From NCBI GenBank assembly GCA_025352405.1, contig JANXTM010000234.1, forward strand, positions 1 to 61,835: a stretch of DNA of 61,835 bases, read 5' to 3'. Positions 34,628 to 43,538 of the stretch are shown piece by piece. This DNA comes from Polaromonas sp. (lineage in GTDB: Bacteria; Pseudomonadota; Gammaproteobacteria; Burkholderiales; Burkholderiaceae_C). The position numbers and the translations under genes are program-made. The first letter of the stretch is position 1. Every line of letters begins with the position of its first letter. The notes under the pieces are model-generated. The model saw nothing but the letters and a program-made list of their open reading frames with translations. It was not told the DNA's origin and did no database searches.

Positions 34628-35389
34628 TCAAACGCAGCGTGCTCCATCCACCTCAATGCACACGCCGCTGATAAAATCGGCCTCATCGCTGGCCAGGTAC
34701 AGCGCTGCATTGGCCACGTCCAGGGCGGTTGAAAAACGCCCCAGCGGAATACTGCTTCTGAACTTGGCTTTGCGCGCTTCGTCCAGCGGTCCGCCTGCAA
34801 ATTCGGCTGACAGACCCGTGTCAGGGTTGAACACCGGGTTAATGCAGTTCACCCGGATGTTGTCTGGCCCCAGCTCGGCAGCCAAAGACTTTGACGTGGT
34901 GATGACTGCGCCTTTAGAGCCGTTGTACCAGGTCAGGCCTGGGCGAGGGCGCACGCCAGCGGTTGAGGCGATGTTGATAAAACTGCCGCCGCCCTGAGCG
35001 CGGAAAACCGGCGTGGTGTGGATCGTCGACAGGTAAATACTTTTGACGTTGATGGCGTAGCACTTGTCAAAGTCGTCCTCACTCACGTCCAGGGCAGGCT
35101 GGTTGCGGTGCGTCCAGCCTGCGTTGTTCACCACCACATCAAGCTTGCCGTAGCGCGCAACGGCGGCAGCGACCAGTGCTTTGACCTCATCAGATTTTGT
35201 AACATCCGCAGCAAAAAAAGATGCTGTGCCGCCGGCCTTGACGATGGCCGCCACGACTTGTTCACCCATCGCTACGTTGATGTCGTTGACGATGACCTGC
35301 GCGCCTTCTGCCGCCAGGCGCTTGGCAATGCCTTCGCCGATGCCGCCGCCCGAGCCGGTGACGATGATGGTTTTGTTTTTTACCCGCAT
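34628..35389 (-). CDS. SDR family oxidoreductase (classical short-chain dehydrogenase)
   Basis: NAD(P)-dependent dehydrogenase of 253 residues. It contains the cofactor motif TGSGGGIGEGIA, NNAGW, and the catalytic Ser/Tyr/Lys in IASTAGVRPRPGLTWYNGSKGA. The C-terminal FISGVCIEVDGARCV is typical. FabG-like fold; substrate unknown. Adjacent on the same strand to an aldehyde dehydrogenase (94 nt apart), which suggests an alcohol/aldehyde oxidation pair. Confidence 0.9.
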   Translation of the reverse strand: MRVKNKTIIVTGSGGGIGEGIAKRLAAEGAQVIVNDINVAMGEQVVAAIVKAGGTASFFAADVTKSDEVKALVAAAVARYGKLDVVVNNAGWTHRNQPALDVSEDDFDKCYAINVKSIYLSTIHTTPVFRAQGGGSFINIASTAGVRPRPGLTWYNGSKGAVITTSKSLAAELGPDNIRVNCINPVFNPDTGLSAEFAGGPLDEARKAKFRSSIPLGRFSTALDVANAALYLASDEADFISGVCIEVDGARCV

Positions 35390-35483
35390 GGGTTTGTCTC
35401 CAGGTGTTTATGAACGGGATGGGTGTGTTTCAGCGCGTGAGCAAATGGCATCTTATCGGTAGCCACTGCGCAAGGGAAGCAGC

Positions 35484-36917
35484 TTAACCATGGCGGATAG
35501 AAACGGTTTTCAAAGTGGTGAAGCCATACAAGGCCTCAAACCCCTTTTCACGACCGTAGCCAGATGATTTTACGCCACCAAACGGCAATTCAACCCCGCC
35601 GCCGGCGCCGTAGTTGTTGATGAAAACCTGGCCACTACGCAGTTTCTTTGCCATGCGGAACTGACGTGCGCCGTCTTGCGTCCACACGCCTGCGACTAGT
35701 CCAAATTGTGTTGCGTTGGCCAGCTCAATAGCGTGGGCTTCGTCTTTGAAGGACATGGCGCAGAGTACCGGGCCAAACACTTCTTCTTGCGCCAGCCGGT
35801 GCATCACGGGCACATCGCGCAGCAATGTGGGCGCCTGATAAAAGCCAGTATCGGGCGCGTCGTCGACAATCTGGCCTTGCGCCACCATGGGGATGCCTGC
35901 TACCTGCGCATCGCTCAGAAAATCCCACACACGTTGCTGCTGGCTTTGGCGGATCAGCGGGCCGACGTCCAGATCCATCGCGGCGGGGCCGACGCGCAGC
36001 TTCTCAAAAGCTTGCCCGAGTCGCTCCAGCAGCGGCTCGTAAATACTTTGCTCAACCAGCAAACGCGATCCGGCCGAGCAGGTTTGTCCTGCGTTTTGCA
36101 CGATGGCATTGATGATGGTGGGCAGGGCTGCGTCGAGGTCGGCATCGGCAAACACGATTTGTGGGCTCTTGCCACCCAGCTCAAGGGTGACCGGACAATG
36201 GCGAACAGCGGCTACCTGCTGGATCAGCGTGCCAACGCTTGGGCTGCCTGTAAAGCTGATGTGTTCTATGCCTTTGTGGCGCGCCAATGCATCGCCGACC
36301 TCATGCCCGTAGCCTGTGACGATGTTGATGGCACCGGCCGGAAAGCCGACCTCGGCTGCCAGCTGTGCCACCCGGATCAGTGACAGACAGGCGTCTTCGC
36401 TGGGCTTGACGACACACACATTGCCGGCGGCAAGTGCGCCACCCACGCTACGGCCAAAAATCTGCATCGGATAGTTCCACGGAATGATGTGACCCGTGAC
36501 GCCGTGGGGTTCACGCCAGGTCATGACGCTGTAGCCGTTCTGGTACGGAATCGTGTCGCCGTGCAGTTTGTCGCAGGCCCCTGCATAAAATTCAAAGTAG
36601 CGGGCCAGCGCGGCGGCGTCTGCCCTGGCTTGTTTGACGGGCTTGCCGCAGTCGCGCTGCTCTATCAGCGCCAGTTCATCGGCGTGATCGGCCACCTTGT
36701 TTGACAGCTTCATCAGCAGCCGGCCCCGCTCGGGCGCATTGATGTGTTGCCAGACCATGTCGAAGCCATCACGGGCAGCGCTGACGGCGGCGTCAATGTC
36801 ACCCGCATGGCTGCGCTGGATCTCGTCAAATACCTGGCCATCTGATGGGTCAATGACAGGAATGGTTTTGCCGGAGGAAGAGGGGACAGAAGTGTTGGCG
36901 ATGTAATTGAACTGCAT
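35484..36917 (-). CDS. NAD(P)-dependent aldehyde dehydrogenase
   Basis: ALDH superfamily enzyme of 477 residues. Catalytic residues are visible: Asn in VTGHIIPWNYPMQIF, Glu in VTLELGGKSPQIV, and nucleophile Cys in QNAGQTCSAGSRLL. The C-terminal FGGVKSSGYGREKG is typical of the betaine/gamma-aminobutyraldehyde/phenylacetaldehyde group. The specific substrate is unclear. Possible metabolic partner of the SDR encoded just downstream on the same strand. Confidence 0.92.
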   Translation of the reverse strand: MQFNYIANTSVPSSSGKTIPVIDPSDGQVFDEIQRSHAGDIDAAVSAARDGFDMVWQHINAPERGRLLMKLSNKVADHADELALIEQRDCGKPVKQARADAAALARYFEFYAGACDKLHGDTIPYQNGYSVMTWREPHGVTGHIIPWNYPMQIFGRSVGGALAAGNVCVVKPSEDACLSLIRVAQLAAEVGFPAGAINIVTGYGHEVGDALARHKGIEHISFTGSPSVGTLIQQVAAVRHCPVTLELGGKSPQIVFADADLDAALPTIINAIVQNAGQTCSAGSRLLVEQSIYEPLLERLGQAFEKLRVGPAAMDLDVGPLIRQSQQQRVWDFLSDAQVAGIPMVAQGQIVDDAPDTGFYQAPTLLRDVPVMHRLAQEEVFGPVLCAMSFKDEAHAIELANATQFGLVAGVWTQDGARQFRMAKKLRSGQVFINNYGAGGGVELPFGGVKSSGYGREKGFEALYGFTTLKTVSIRHG

Positions 36918-37022
36918 GACGCTATTGTGCTTAGTTGGTGGAGGTATGGATGCTGATCGCAGCGTTCGGGTTCTAAATTATGGATAAAAAAGTCTTTTCT
37001 TTATATTTTGCAGGGACATATA

Positions 37023-37071
37023 GCTATTTATTTGATAGCGTTTAAGTCCATAAAAAAGCCCGCCGAAGCGG
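37023..37071 (-). repeat. Family B repeat overlapping the hppA terminator
   Basis: GCTATTTATTTGATAGC at 37023-37039 is a near-perfect palindrome. The minus strand then reads GGACTTAAACGCTATC, matching GGACGCTAGACGCTATT of dnaX with a 1-nt gap. The hppA terminator hairpin occupies the rest of the element span. Confidence 0.7.
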
Positions 37072-37076
37072 GCTTG
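37052..37076 (-). terminator. Intrinsic terminator of hppA
   Basis: On the minus strand AAGCCCGC-TTCG-GCGGGCTTTTTT forms a strong stem with a TTCG-type loop and a T-run, about 20 nt after the hppA stop codon. Confidence 0.92.
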
Positions 37077-37094
37077 AAGGCGCGATTGATCAAT

Positions 37095-39326
37095 TTACTT
37101 GCTGGCCGATGCAGGCGCAGGTGTCGGCGTTGCAGCGGCGTCCGGTGCCTGCTTGGGCGCTGGTGCCGGCATGGCCGGTGCCATCACGGTGGCGGCGGGC
37201 GCTGTCATTGCCGCTGGTGCCATCATCGGTGCTGCCGGTGCAGCAACCGCCTCACCGCCATGAAACTTTACTACCAGCGGCACGATCAGCAACGCCACGA
37301 TGTTGATGATCTTGATCAACGGATTAATCGCCGGGCCCGCAGTGTCTTTGTAGGGGTCACCGACGGTATCGCCGGTGACGGCGGCTTTGTGGGCATCAGA
37401 GCCCTTGCCGCCGTGGTGGCCGTCTTCGATGTATTTTTTGGCGTTGTCCCAGGCGCCGCCGCCGGTACACATTGAAATTGCCAAAAAGATACCGGTGATG
37501 ATGGTGCCCATCAGCATGCCGCCCAGCGCTTTGGGACCTAGCAGCAGACCGACCAGAACCGGCACCACCACAGGCAGCAGTGACGGAATGATCATTTCCT
37601 TGATGGCCGATGTGGTCAGCATGTCAACGGCAGCGCTGTAGTCAGGCTTGCGCTTGCCAGCCATGATCAGGCCATCAGCGAACTGCCGACGCACTTCGAC
37701 GACCACCGAGCCGGCTGCGCGGCCCACGGCTTCCATGGCCATGGCACCAAACAGGTAGGGAATCAGGCCGCCAATAAACAGGCCGACGATGACCAGCGGG
37801 TCGCTCAGGTCAAAGCTGATCGCGCGGCCGTAGCTTTCAAGTTTGTGGGTGTAGTCGGCAAACAATACCAGTGACGCCAGGCCCGCAGAGCCGATTGCGT
37901 AGCCTTTGGTCACGGCTTTGGTGGTGTTACCCACGGCGTCGAGCGGGTCAGTGACTGCGCGCACTTCGGGCGGCATGTCGGCCATCTCGGCAATACCGCC
38001 GGCGTTGTCGGTGATGGGGCCGTAAGCGTCCAGCGCCACGACGATACCGGCCATGCTCAGCATCGACGTTGCGGCAATCGCAATGCCGAACAAACCCGCC
38101 AGCTTGTACGACACCAGAATGGCAATACACACAAACACCACAGGCCATGCAGTCGAACGCATCGACACCCCAAGGCCCGCAATGATGTTGGTGCCGTGGC
38201 CGGTGGTGGAGGCCTCTGCAATGTGCTTGACGGGCGCGTACTGCGTCCCGGTGTAGTACTCGGTCACCCACACCAGTGCAGCGGTCAGGACCAGGCCAAC
38301 GGCGCAGGCGCCGAACAGCTTCATCTGGCTGCCGGTGGCGGTGATCGCGTTGTCGGGCATCAGCCAGGTGGTGACAAAGTAAAAGGCGACCAGTGAAAGA
38401 ATGCCGGCAATGGCCAGGCCTTTGTACAAGGCCGGCATCACGTTTTTCATGCCCGGCGAGGCCTTGACAAAAAAGCAACCAATGATCGAGGCCACGATAG
38501 ACACTGCACCGAGTGCAAGTGGGTACAACACCGCATTCATGGGGCTTGACGCCACCAGCAGCGCGCCCAGCACCATGGTTGCAATCAGGGTGACCGCATA
38601 GGTTTCAAACAGGTCAGCCGCCATCCCGGCGCAGTCACCGACGTTGTCGCCGACGTTGTCGGCAATAACGGCAGGATTGCGTGGGTCATCTTCCGGAATA
38701 CCGGCTTCAACCTTACCTACCAGGTCGGCACCCACATCGGCACCCTTGGTGAAAATACCGCCGCCCAGCCGCGCAAAGATCGAGATCAATGAGGAGCCGA
38801 ATGCAAAGCCGATCAGCGGGTTGAGCAGGTCAGCGAGTTTTTTGTCGGGCGTCAGGTTGCCGTTGCCCACCAGAAACCAGAAAAAACCAGTCACGCCCAG
38901 CAGGCCCAGACCCACGACCAGCATGCCGGTGATGGCGCCGCCCCGGAAGGCAACGTCCAGTGCGGGGCCAATGCCTTTGGTGGCAGCCTGCGCAGTGCGT
39001 ACATTGGCGCGCACCGATACATTCATGCCGATAAAGCCGCAAGCGCCTGAAAGCACAGCACCGACAACAAAGCCGACGGCCGTTTTACCGTCAAGAAAAA
39101 AGCCGATCAGCACCGCCAAAATGACGCCGACCATGGCGATGGTTTTGTATTGCCGGGCGAGGTAGGCCGCCGCACCTGTTTGAATCGCCGCTGCGATTTC
39201 CTGCATGCGCGCATTGCCTGCGTTCTGGGAAAGAATCCAGCTGCGTGCCCAAAAGCCGTAAGCCACGGCGATCAGTCCGCACACTAGCGCCAAAATGAGC
39301 GCCGGGTTGCCTGTCATGGATGACAT
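37095..39326 (-). CDS. hppA: Membrane-bound proton-translocating pyrophosphatase, K+-independent type
   Basis: Ion pump of 743 residues with about 16 TM helices, coupling pyrophosphate hydrolysis to proton export. The catalytic segments are [56 protein letters not shown] (DxxxxxxxKxE and DNVGDN), near residues 190-245, and the C-terminal [26 protein letters not shown] carries Lys near residue 470 where K+-dependent enzymes have Ala, so it should be K+-independent. The final 45 residues form an Ala/Pro/Met-rich tail, unusual for the family. AGGAG precedes the ATG. Divergent from ppa, terminated by a hairpin. Confidence 0.95.
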   Translation of the reverse strand: MSSMTGNPALILALVCGLIAVAYGFWARSWILSQNAGNARMQEIAAAIQTGAAAYLARQYKTIAMVGVILAVLIGFFLDGKTAVGFVVGAVLSGACGFIGMNVSVRANVRTAQAATKGIGPALDVAFRGGAITGMLVVGLGLLGVTGFFWFLVGNGNLTPDKKLADLLNPLIGFAFGSSLISIFARLGGGIFTKGADVGADLVGKVEAGIPEDDPRNPAVIADNVGDNVGDCAGMAADLFETYAVTLIATMVLGALLVASSPMNAVLYPLALGAVSIVASIIGCFFVKASPGMKNVMPALYKGLAIAGILSLVAFYFVTTWLMPDNAITATGSQMKLFGACAVGLVLTAALVWVTEYYTGTQYAPVKHIAEASTTGHGTNIIAGLGVSMRSTAWPVVFVCIAILVSYKLAGLFGIAIAATSMLSMAGIVVALDAYGPITDNAGGIAEMADMPPEVRAVTDPLDAVGNTTKAVTKGYAIGSAGLASLVLFADYTHKLESYGRAISFDLSDPLVIVGLFIGGLIPYLFGAMAMEAVGRAAGSVVVEVRRQFADGLIMAGKRKPDYSAAVDMLTTSAIKEMIIPSLLPVVVPVLVGLLLGPKALGGMLMGTIITGIFLAISMCTGGGAWDNAKKYIEDGHHGGKGSDAHKAAVTGDTVGDPYKDTAGPAINPLIKIINIVALLIVPLVVKFHGGEAVAAPAAPMMAPAAMTAPAATVMAPAMPAPAPKQAPDAAATPTPAPASASK

Positions 39327-39359
39327 ATTTAAAATCTCCTACGTTGTTTTTCGCTTGGA

Positions 39360-39395
39360 GGGGTTGCAACGCTAGCTTTTTGGAGTTGCAACCCC
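39360..39395. other. 11-bp perfect inverted repeat in the hppA-ppa divergent promoter region
   Basis: GGGGTTGCAAC (39360-39370) and GTTGCAACCCC (39385-39395) are exact inverted copies around a 14-nt loop. The position, 34 nt upstream of the hppA ATG, places it in the hppA leader or over its promoter. It could be an operator for a dimeric regulator or an RNA hairpin in the 5' UTR. Confidence 0.55.
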
Positions 39396-39588
39396 GCTGC
39401 GTTGCTTCCTCGTTGCTCTCACAAGGCGTGGAGACGATTGGCCAACTGTCGAAATTTAACGCCAAAACATGACAACTTGAGGCACCGTAAGGTCTGAATC
39501 AGTAAAATGAGGGTAAATCCTTAGCGAGCAATCGGCTGTCGATTCCTGCGGTTTCCGCGTTCCTTATTTTCCAAACAAAAAACCGACC

Positions 39589-40125
39589 ATGTCTTTAGAT
39601 AAAGTTTCCCCCGGCAAAAACGTCCCAGAATCTTTCAACGTGATCATCGAAATTCCGATGAATGCTGACCCGGTGAAGTACGAAGTGGACAAAGAATCCG
39701 GCGCGATTTTTGTGGACCGTTTCATGAGCACGTCCATGCACTACCCGACCAACTACGGCTATGTGCCCCGCACTATCAGCGGTGATGGCGATCCAGTCGA
39801 TGTGCTGGTGATCACGCCAGTGCCCCTGATTCCAGGCGTTGTGGTGACCTGCCGCGCTATCGGTATTTTGAAGATGACCGACGAAGCCGGTGAAGATGGC
39901 AAGGTGCTGGCGGTGCCGATTGATAAAAAATGTTCGCTCTACAGCCACTGGAAAAAACCTGAAGACATGAATCCGCTGCGGTTAAAAACCATTGCCCACT
40001 TTTTTGAGCACTACAAAGATCTGGAAGAAGGCAAGTGGGTCAAAATTGGCGGTTGGGAAGGCCCTGACGCTGCCAAAAAAGAAATCACTGACGGTATTGC
40101 AAACTACCAGAAAGCAAACAGCTAA
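39589..40125 (+). CDS. ppa: Soluble inorganic pyrophosphatase
   Basis: Cytoplasmic family I pyrophosphatase of 178 residues. It contains [25 protein letters not shown], the metal-binding signature [12 protein letters not shown] and the [12 protein letters not shown] and [18 protein letters not shown] blocks. It removes PPi without energy recovery, in contrast to the divergent HppA pump. The stop overlaps a decayed family B repeat. Confidence 0.97.
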   Translation: MSLDKVSPGKNVPESFNVIIEIPMNADPVKYEVDKESGAIFVDRFMSTSMHYPTNYGYVPRTISGDGDPVDVLVITPVPLIPGVVVTCRAIGILKMTDEAGEDGKVLAVPIDKKCSLYSHWKKPEDMNPLRLKTIAHFFEHYKDLEEGKWVKIGGWEGPDAAKKEITDGIANYQKANS

Positions 40126-40165
40126 GTTGTCGCTAGCTAGCCCCGGCTAGCTCGGCATCCACCGC
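40117..40165 (-). repeat. Decayed family B repeat at the ppa stop codon
   Basis: The minus strand carries CCGGGGCTAGC, identical over 11 bp to the moeA copy and one base out of register. The palindrome (AACAGCTAAGTTGTCGC) is badly decayed. The ppa TAA lies within it. Confidence 0.5.
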
Positions 40166-40429
40166 TCGTTCCGCAGGCGGTCTACACGGCTTGTAAAGGC
40201 CGCATAACCAGAATCTCTGTGGAGAAGTTGCCGGCTGTGGTGGCGGCTTGAGTGTGGTGCCGGTGGAGTCAAGGTTCACTGCCGCGACGGCCTGTCTCGG
40301 TTTGAGGGGATCGATCTGCTTTAAAACCAACGCAGCATGGTCAGGGTTCAGCCGCCAAGGCGAATCTAGCGGTACGGAACCCAGCGTCAAAGCCACAGCT
40401 GGCAGGTTGTAAAAATCAAGAAACCGCAT
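40133..40429 (-). CDS. Doubtful small hypothetical protein
   Basis: Open frame of 98 codons from an ATG at 40429 (MRFLDFYNLPAVALTLGS), extendable upstream to 40450. No known motif, no clear ribosome binding site, and its 3' end runs into a decayed repeat. Residue composition (Pro-rich second half) is not strongly protein-like. It may be a remnant of the same decayed locus that holds the broken membrane-protein gene and the IS element. Confidence 0.25.
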   Translation of the reverse strand: MRFLDFYNLPAVALTLGSVPLDSPWRLNPDHAALVLKQIDPLKPRQAVAAVNLDSTGTTLKPPPQPATSPQRFWLCGLYKPCRPPAERAVDAELAGAS

Positions 40430-40516
40430 GCTGGGCGTAATGGGTGGCACTGGTGTGTGCGTTGCATGTTACCTACCAGGGATGCCGTTTGGTTGGGCGA
40501 AGTCAAATCTGAAGTG

Positions 40517-40774
40517 CTACACCGCAAGCGTAAGTAACAGCAGGCATGCTGGAATTGTTCGAGTCCATTGTGTGGCCAGTATCAGCAAGCCCAGTAGAAG
40601 CGCAGCTGCCACTGGCACGGCCTGCTGTGCATAACGGCCCGCAGCTGCGAGTACGTAGTCGCCGCCCGCCTGCAAGAATACAAACCAGGCAGCAGCCACA
40701 CTGCCCATCAACATGGGTCGTCAGAGCGCAACGAGTACGAAAAAAGTCAGCTGTCCGCAAAATGCAAGGGCCAT
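40517..40774 (-). pseudogene. Broken small membrane-protein gene beside the IS element
   Basis: From ATG 40774, one frame of 86 codons encodes four hydrophobic segments: MALAFCGQLTFFVLVAL, MLMGSVAAAWFVFLQAG, VPVAAALLLGLLILATQW and IPACLLLLTLAV. A TGA at codon 18 (40721-40723), readable as a mutated CGA, separates TM1 from the rest. The layout suggests a 4-TM protein of about 85 residues (SMR/GtrA size), now inactive. The IS630 element ends 9 nt upstream of the ATG, so its promoter is also displaced. Family identity is not established. Confidence 0.45.
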
Positions 40775-40782
40775 GCTTACTA

Positions 40783-41894
40783 TAGACCCGGCACGATTTA
40801 TAAATGAATTTTTGATGATTATCGAAGTCAACAGTTCATGCAAAAAGAAGATGCCCGCAAGCAGTCGCGCGAAGTACTGCATGAACGCCGCAAGCAAGTC
40901 ATACGCATGCACCGCAAGGGTGTTGGTGTGACGCGGATCGTGGAACTGACGGAGTTGAGCTGGACGGCCGTCAACACCGCGTTACGCCTGCACGGTGCAG
41001 GCGCGAGTGCTACGCTAAAGCCCGGTGTACGCGGCAAGAAGCCGGGCAGCGGACGCAGCCTGAGCCCTGAACAAGAGTGGGGCATTGCCCAAACGATTTG
41101 CGACAAGCGCCCCGAGCAATTGAAGATGGACTTTGCCTTGTGGAGCAGACCCGCAGTGCGCCAGCACATCGAGCTGAGCCTAGGCATCAAACTGTCTATT
41201 CGGGCGGTAGGTAACTACCTGGCGCGTTGGGGATTTACACCACAAAAGCCGATCAAAAAGGCCTATGAGCAGCGCCCTGAGGCCGTCCAGGCGTGGCTCG
41301 ATAAGCACCCCGCCATTGAAGCCAAAGCCAAGGCAGAAGGAGCAGAGATTCACTGGGGCGATGAGACCGCACTGGTCAACACCGACGTCAGGGGCAGGAG
41401 CTACGCGCCAGTGGGCAAAACACCCGTGACGTTTGCTGTCGGCGGCACGCGCCACAAGCTGTCGATGATTGCGACTGTGACCAATCAAGGCAAGACGGGC
41501 TGGATGATCATTGATGAGTCGTTTAACTCAGACAAGTTCATTGAGTTTCTTGGGGCGTTGATCAAAGATACACAGCGCAAAGTGTTCCTGATACTGGACA
41601 ACTTGCGGGTTCATCACAGCAAGCCCGTTAAAGCCTGGGCGCTGGAAAACGCCCAGAAGATTGAGTTGTTCTATTTGCCCAGCTATGGCCCTGAGCTCAA
41701 TCCTGAAGAGAGGTTAAACGCAGACCTCAAGCATGCGATCACGTCCAAAGTGCCGGTACGAACGAAAGCAAAACTCAGGGCTGCTGCCACTGAACACATG
41801 ACAATGCTTGAGCAAACACCGAAGCGGGTGAAAAAGTACTTCGGCGACCCCAAAGTCGCTTACGCCGCTTCATGAATAAATCGTGCCGGATCAA
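40783..41894 (+). mobile_element. IS630-family insertion sequence, complete
   Basis: Element of 1112 bp bounded by imperfect 24-bp terminal inverted repeats (40783-40806 and 41871-41894; 20 of 24 bases match, shared core CCGGCACGATTTAT). It is flanked by TA on both sides (40781-40782 and 41895-41896), as expected for IS630-family TA target duplication. It carries one full-length transposase gene. It sits downstream of the glycosylation operon at 42.2-49.0 kb and next to a broken small membrane-protein gene. Confidence 0.92.
40838..41875 (+). CDS. IS630 family transposase
   Basis: DDE transposase of 345 residues. The N-terminal winged-helix part begins MQKEDARKQSREVLHERRKQ with HTH around VTRIVELTELSWTAVNTAL. 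The catalytic domain has IHWGDETAL (first Asp), KVFLILDNLRVHHSK (second Asp) and YLPSYGPELNPEERLNADLK (Glu), the IS630/Tc1 pattern. No frameshift or stop is present, so it may be active. The stop codon lies inside the right inverted repeat. Confidence 0.95.
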   Translation: MQKEDARKQSREVLHERRKQVIRMHRKGVGVTRIVELTELSWTAVNTALRLHGAGASATLKPGVRGKKPGSGRSLSPEQEWGIAQTICDKRPEQLKMDFALWSRPAVRQHIELSLGIKLSIRAVGNYLARWGFTPQKPIKKAYEQRPEAVQAWLDKHPAIEAKAKAEGAEIHWGDETALVNTDVRGRSYAPVGKTPVTFAVGGTRHKLSMIATVTNQGKTGWMIIDESFNSDKFIEFLGALIKDTQRKVFLILDNLRVHHSKPVKAWALENAQKIELFYLPSYGPELNPEERLNADLKHAITSKVPVRTKAKLRAAATEHMTMLEQTPKRVKKYFGDPKVAYAAS

Positions 41895-42157
41895 TAACTT
41901 GCCACCAGTGTCTGCGGCGCCGCGGGTCAATTTTGCCAGCGTTGTTTTGTCGCGCTGAGCGAATCAAACAAGCTCGACGTCTGCACCAAATTACCTCAGC
42001 GCCTCTGTAAAGCCTATTTTTAGCAGGACATTCAGTGTGACAGCACGGCCAAGCCCATTCACAAGCCACGGCAGTGCAGACATAGCAGGCGCCAGGGTTA
42101 GCCACTCAAACTGAAGTTGACAAAAATTTTATGGCTGAGGCGTCGCGGCCCGTCTGC

Positions 42158-42586
42158 TCAGTTACGCTTGACAAACACCAGACGCGCCATCAGGACATAC
42201 GACAGGACAGCCAATGGAACCAGCAAAATGGCTTGGGACACCAGTTTGTTGCTTATTGAAAGCGAAAGGGCTTCAAGCAACATCAGATTGACGCTATACA
42301 CCACCAGGTAGCAAGTCACAAAACGGGGGTAGCGTGCTTTTGACAATTGCCTGAATGCGTAGCCGCCAGTTGTAAAAAAATTAAAAATGGAACCCATCAG
42401 CATGCTGACCAGAAGGGCCAACCAGGCAGCCGCCCCAAAAATGATGGCCAGGCTGTAAAGCGCATAGCCTAACAGTGTGTTGACGCCGCCAGCGACAATG
42501 AATCGAAGTATTTCATTGTCGCGAAGCATCGCCGCGAAGCGGCTGGCATGCCATAGTGACCGAAAACGCCGCAAACTTTTAACCAT
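42158..42586 (-). CDS. GtrA-like membrane protein (second copy)
   Basis: Protein of 142 residues with four TM helices. ILRFIVAGGVNTLLGYALYSLAI is the classical GtrA start, GSIFNFFTTGGYAF the TM2-TM3 loop, and ARLVFVKRN the end. It probably flips a polyprenyl-phosphate-linked sugar. ATG at 42586 overlaps the end of the upstream methyltransferase gene by 8 nt. Last gene of the six-gene operon; a stretch of about 260 nt without a gene separates it from the IS630 element. Confidence 0.85.
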   Translation of the reverse strand: MVKSLRRFRSLWHASRFAAMLRDNEILRFIVAGGVNTLLGYALYSLAIIFGAAAWLALLVSMLMGSIFNFFTTGGYAFRQLSKARYPRFVTCYLVVYSVNLMLLEALSLSISNKLVSQAILLVPLAVLSYVLMARLVFVKRN

Positions 42587-43517
42587 GTTTAAAGCCGGCG
42601 ACAAACAGGTTGCCCACGTTCATTCCAAGCTTGATACTGTCCAGACCCAGTATGCGCAGCCCACGTGCGATGCTTGACTTGATACCCGCAGGCAGGGGTG
42701 CCAGACGCAACCAGTAACCCAACCGATACCGATTTACAAATGCGTTGACAGTGATCTTTTTATACCCGGCGTCTTCCAGCAATTTCCGCACGCTTGACGC
42801 TGAAAACAGTTGCATGTGTTCGATGTCAATGATGGGGGAGCGCTTGCCCAGGAAACGGTTGACCGGGCTGCGGTAGTCATGTGTCACGGCGACGAACACG
42901 CCACCCGGTCGTAACAGCCGCAGCGCGGCCTCGGCGATGACGCGAGGGTCACGCACATGCTCCAGCGTCATGAAACAGCAAACGAGGTCAAACGACTCTG
43001 ACTGAAAATCTGCCTCTTCAAACATGCCTTCCCTGATCCAGGCACGACGATGTTCTGGCGCGGCCTGTATCGCTGCGGAGGACGGTTCAACCCCAACCAG
43101 TTTAGTAAAACCTTCACTTTTCAGGCAGTCCAAAAAAATACCTGTTCCTGTGCCGATTTCCAGTGCGCAGCGATGTTGCTTCAACTGCGCGAGTGCTTGC
43201 CTGGCTGCAAGCGCATAGGCGGCTGCAGCGTCGTTGGCTTCTTCAGAACTGTCGTAGTCTGCCAAGTGGTAGGCGCGCGCAAGTTCATCCGTATCCGGTG
43301 GTTGGTCGGCGTAGACCAGATCACACACTGCGCATTGAACCAGCCGATGACTCATGTACTCGGGCGCCTTGCGCGATGAAAAGCTGAAGCCCGACAGTTT
43401 GGCCGGGTCGATACTGTTTTCAAGAAACAAGCTTGCCTGGTCCGCGCCAGCCCGGCATACCGGACAAGATCTTGGTATTTTTATCATGTGTTTCTCATCA
43501 ATGAGGCTGGACACCAT
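42579..43517 (-). CDS. SAM-dependent methyltransferase with zinc-binding N-terminus
   Basis: Protein of 312 residues (302 if Met at 43487 is used). An N-terminal zinc-ribbon-like module has CPVCRAG and, about 45 residues later, CAVCDLVYADQPP. Then comes a class I methyltransferase domain: ALEIGTGTGIFLDCL (motif I), GVEPSS, SFDLVCCFMTLEHVRDP and LLRPGGVFVAVTHD. This architecture is typical of methyltransferases acting on sugars or sugar-phospholipids in surface-polysaccharide clusters. It lies between the large membrane protein gene and gtrA in the same operon, so a sugar O- or C-methylation is likely. Confidence 0.88.
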   Translation of the reverse strand: MVSSLIDEKHMIKIPRSCPVCRAGADQASLFLENSIDPAKLSGFSFSSRKAPEYMSHRLVQCAVCDLVYADQPPDTDELARAYHLADYDSSEEANDAAAAYALAARQALAQLKQHRCALEIGTGTGIFLDCLKSEGFTKLVGVEPSSAAIQAAPEHRRAWIREGMFEEADFQSESFDLVCCFMTLEHVRDPRVIAEAALRLLRPGGVFVAVTHDYRSPVNRFLGKRSPIIDIEHMQLFSASSVRKLLEDAGYKKITVNAFVNRYRLGYWLRLAPLPAGIKSSIARGLRILGLDSIKLGMNVGNLFVAGFKHG

Positions 43518-43538
43518 GCTGTCAGCACGCTTTAAGAG

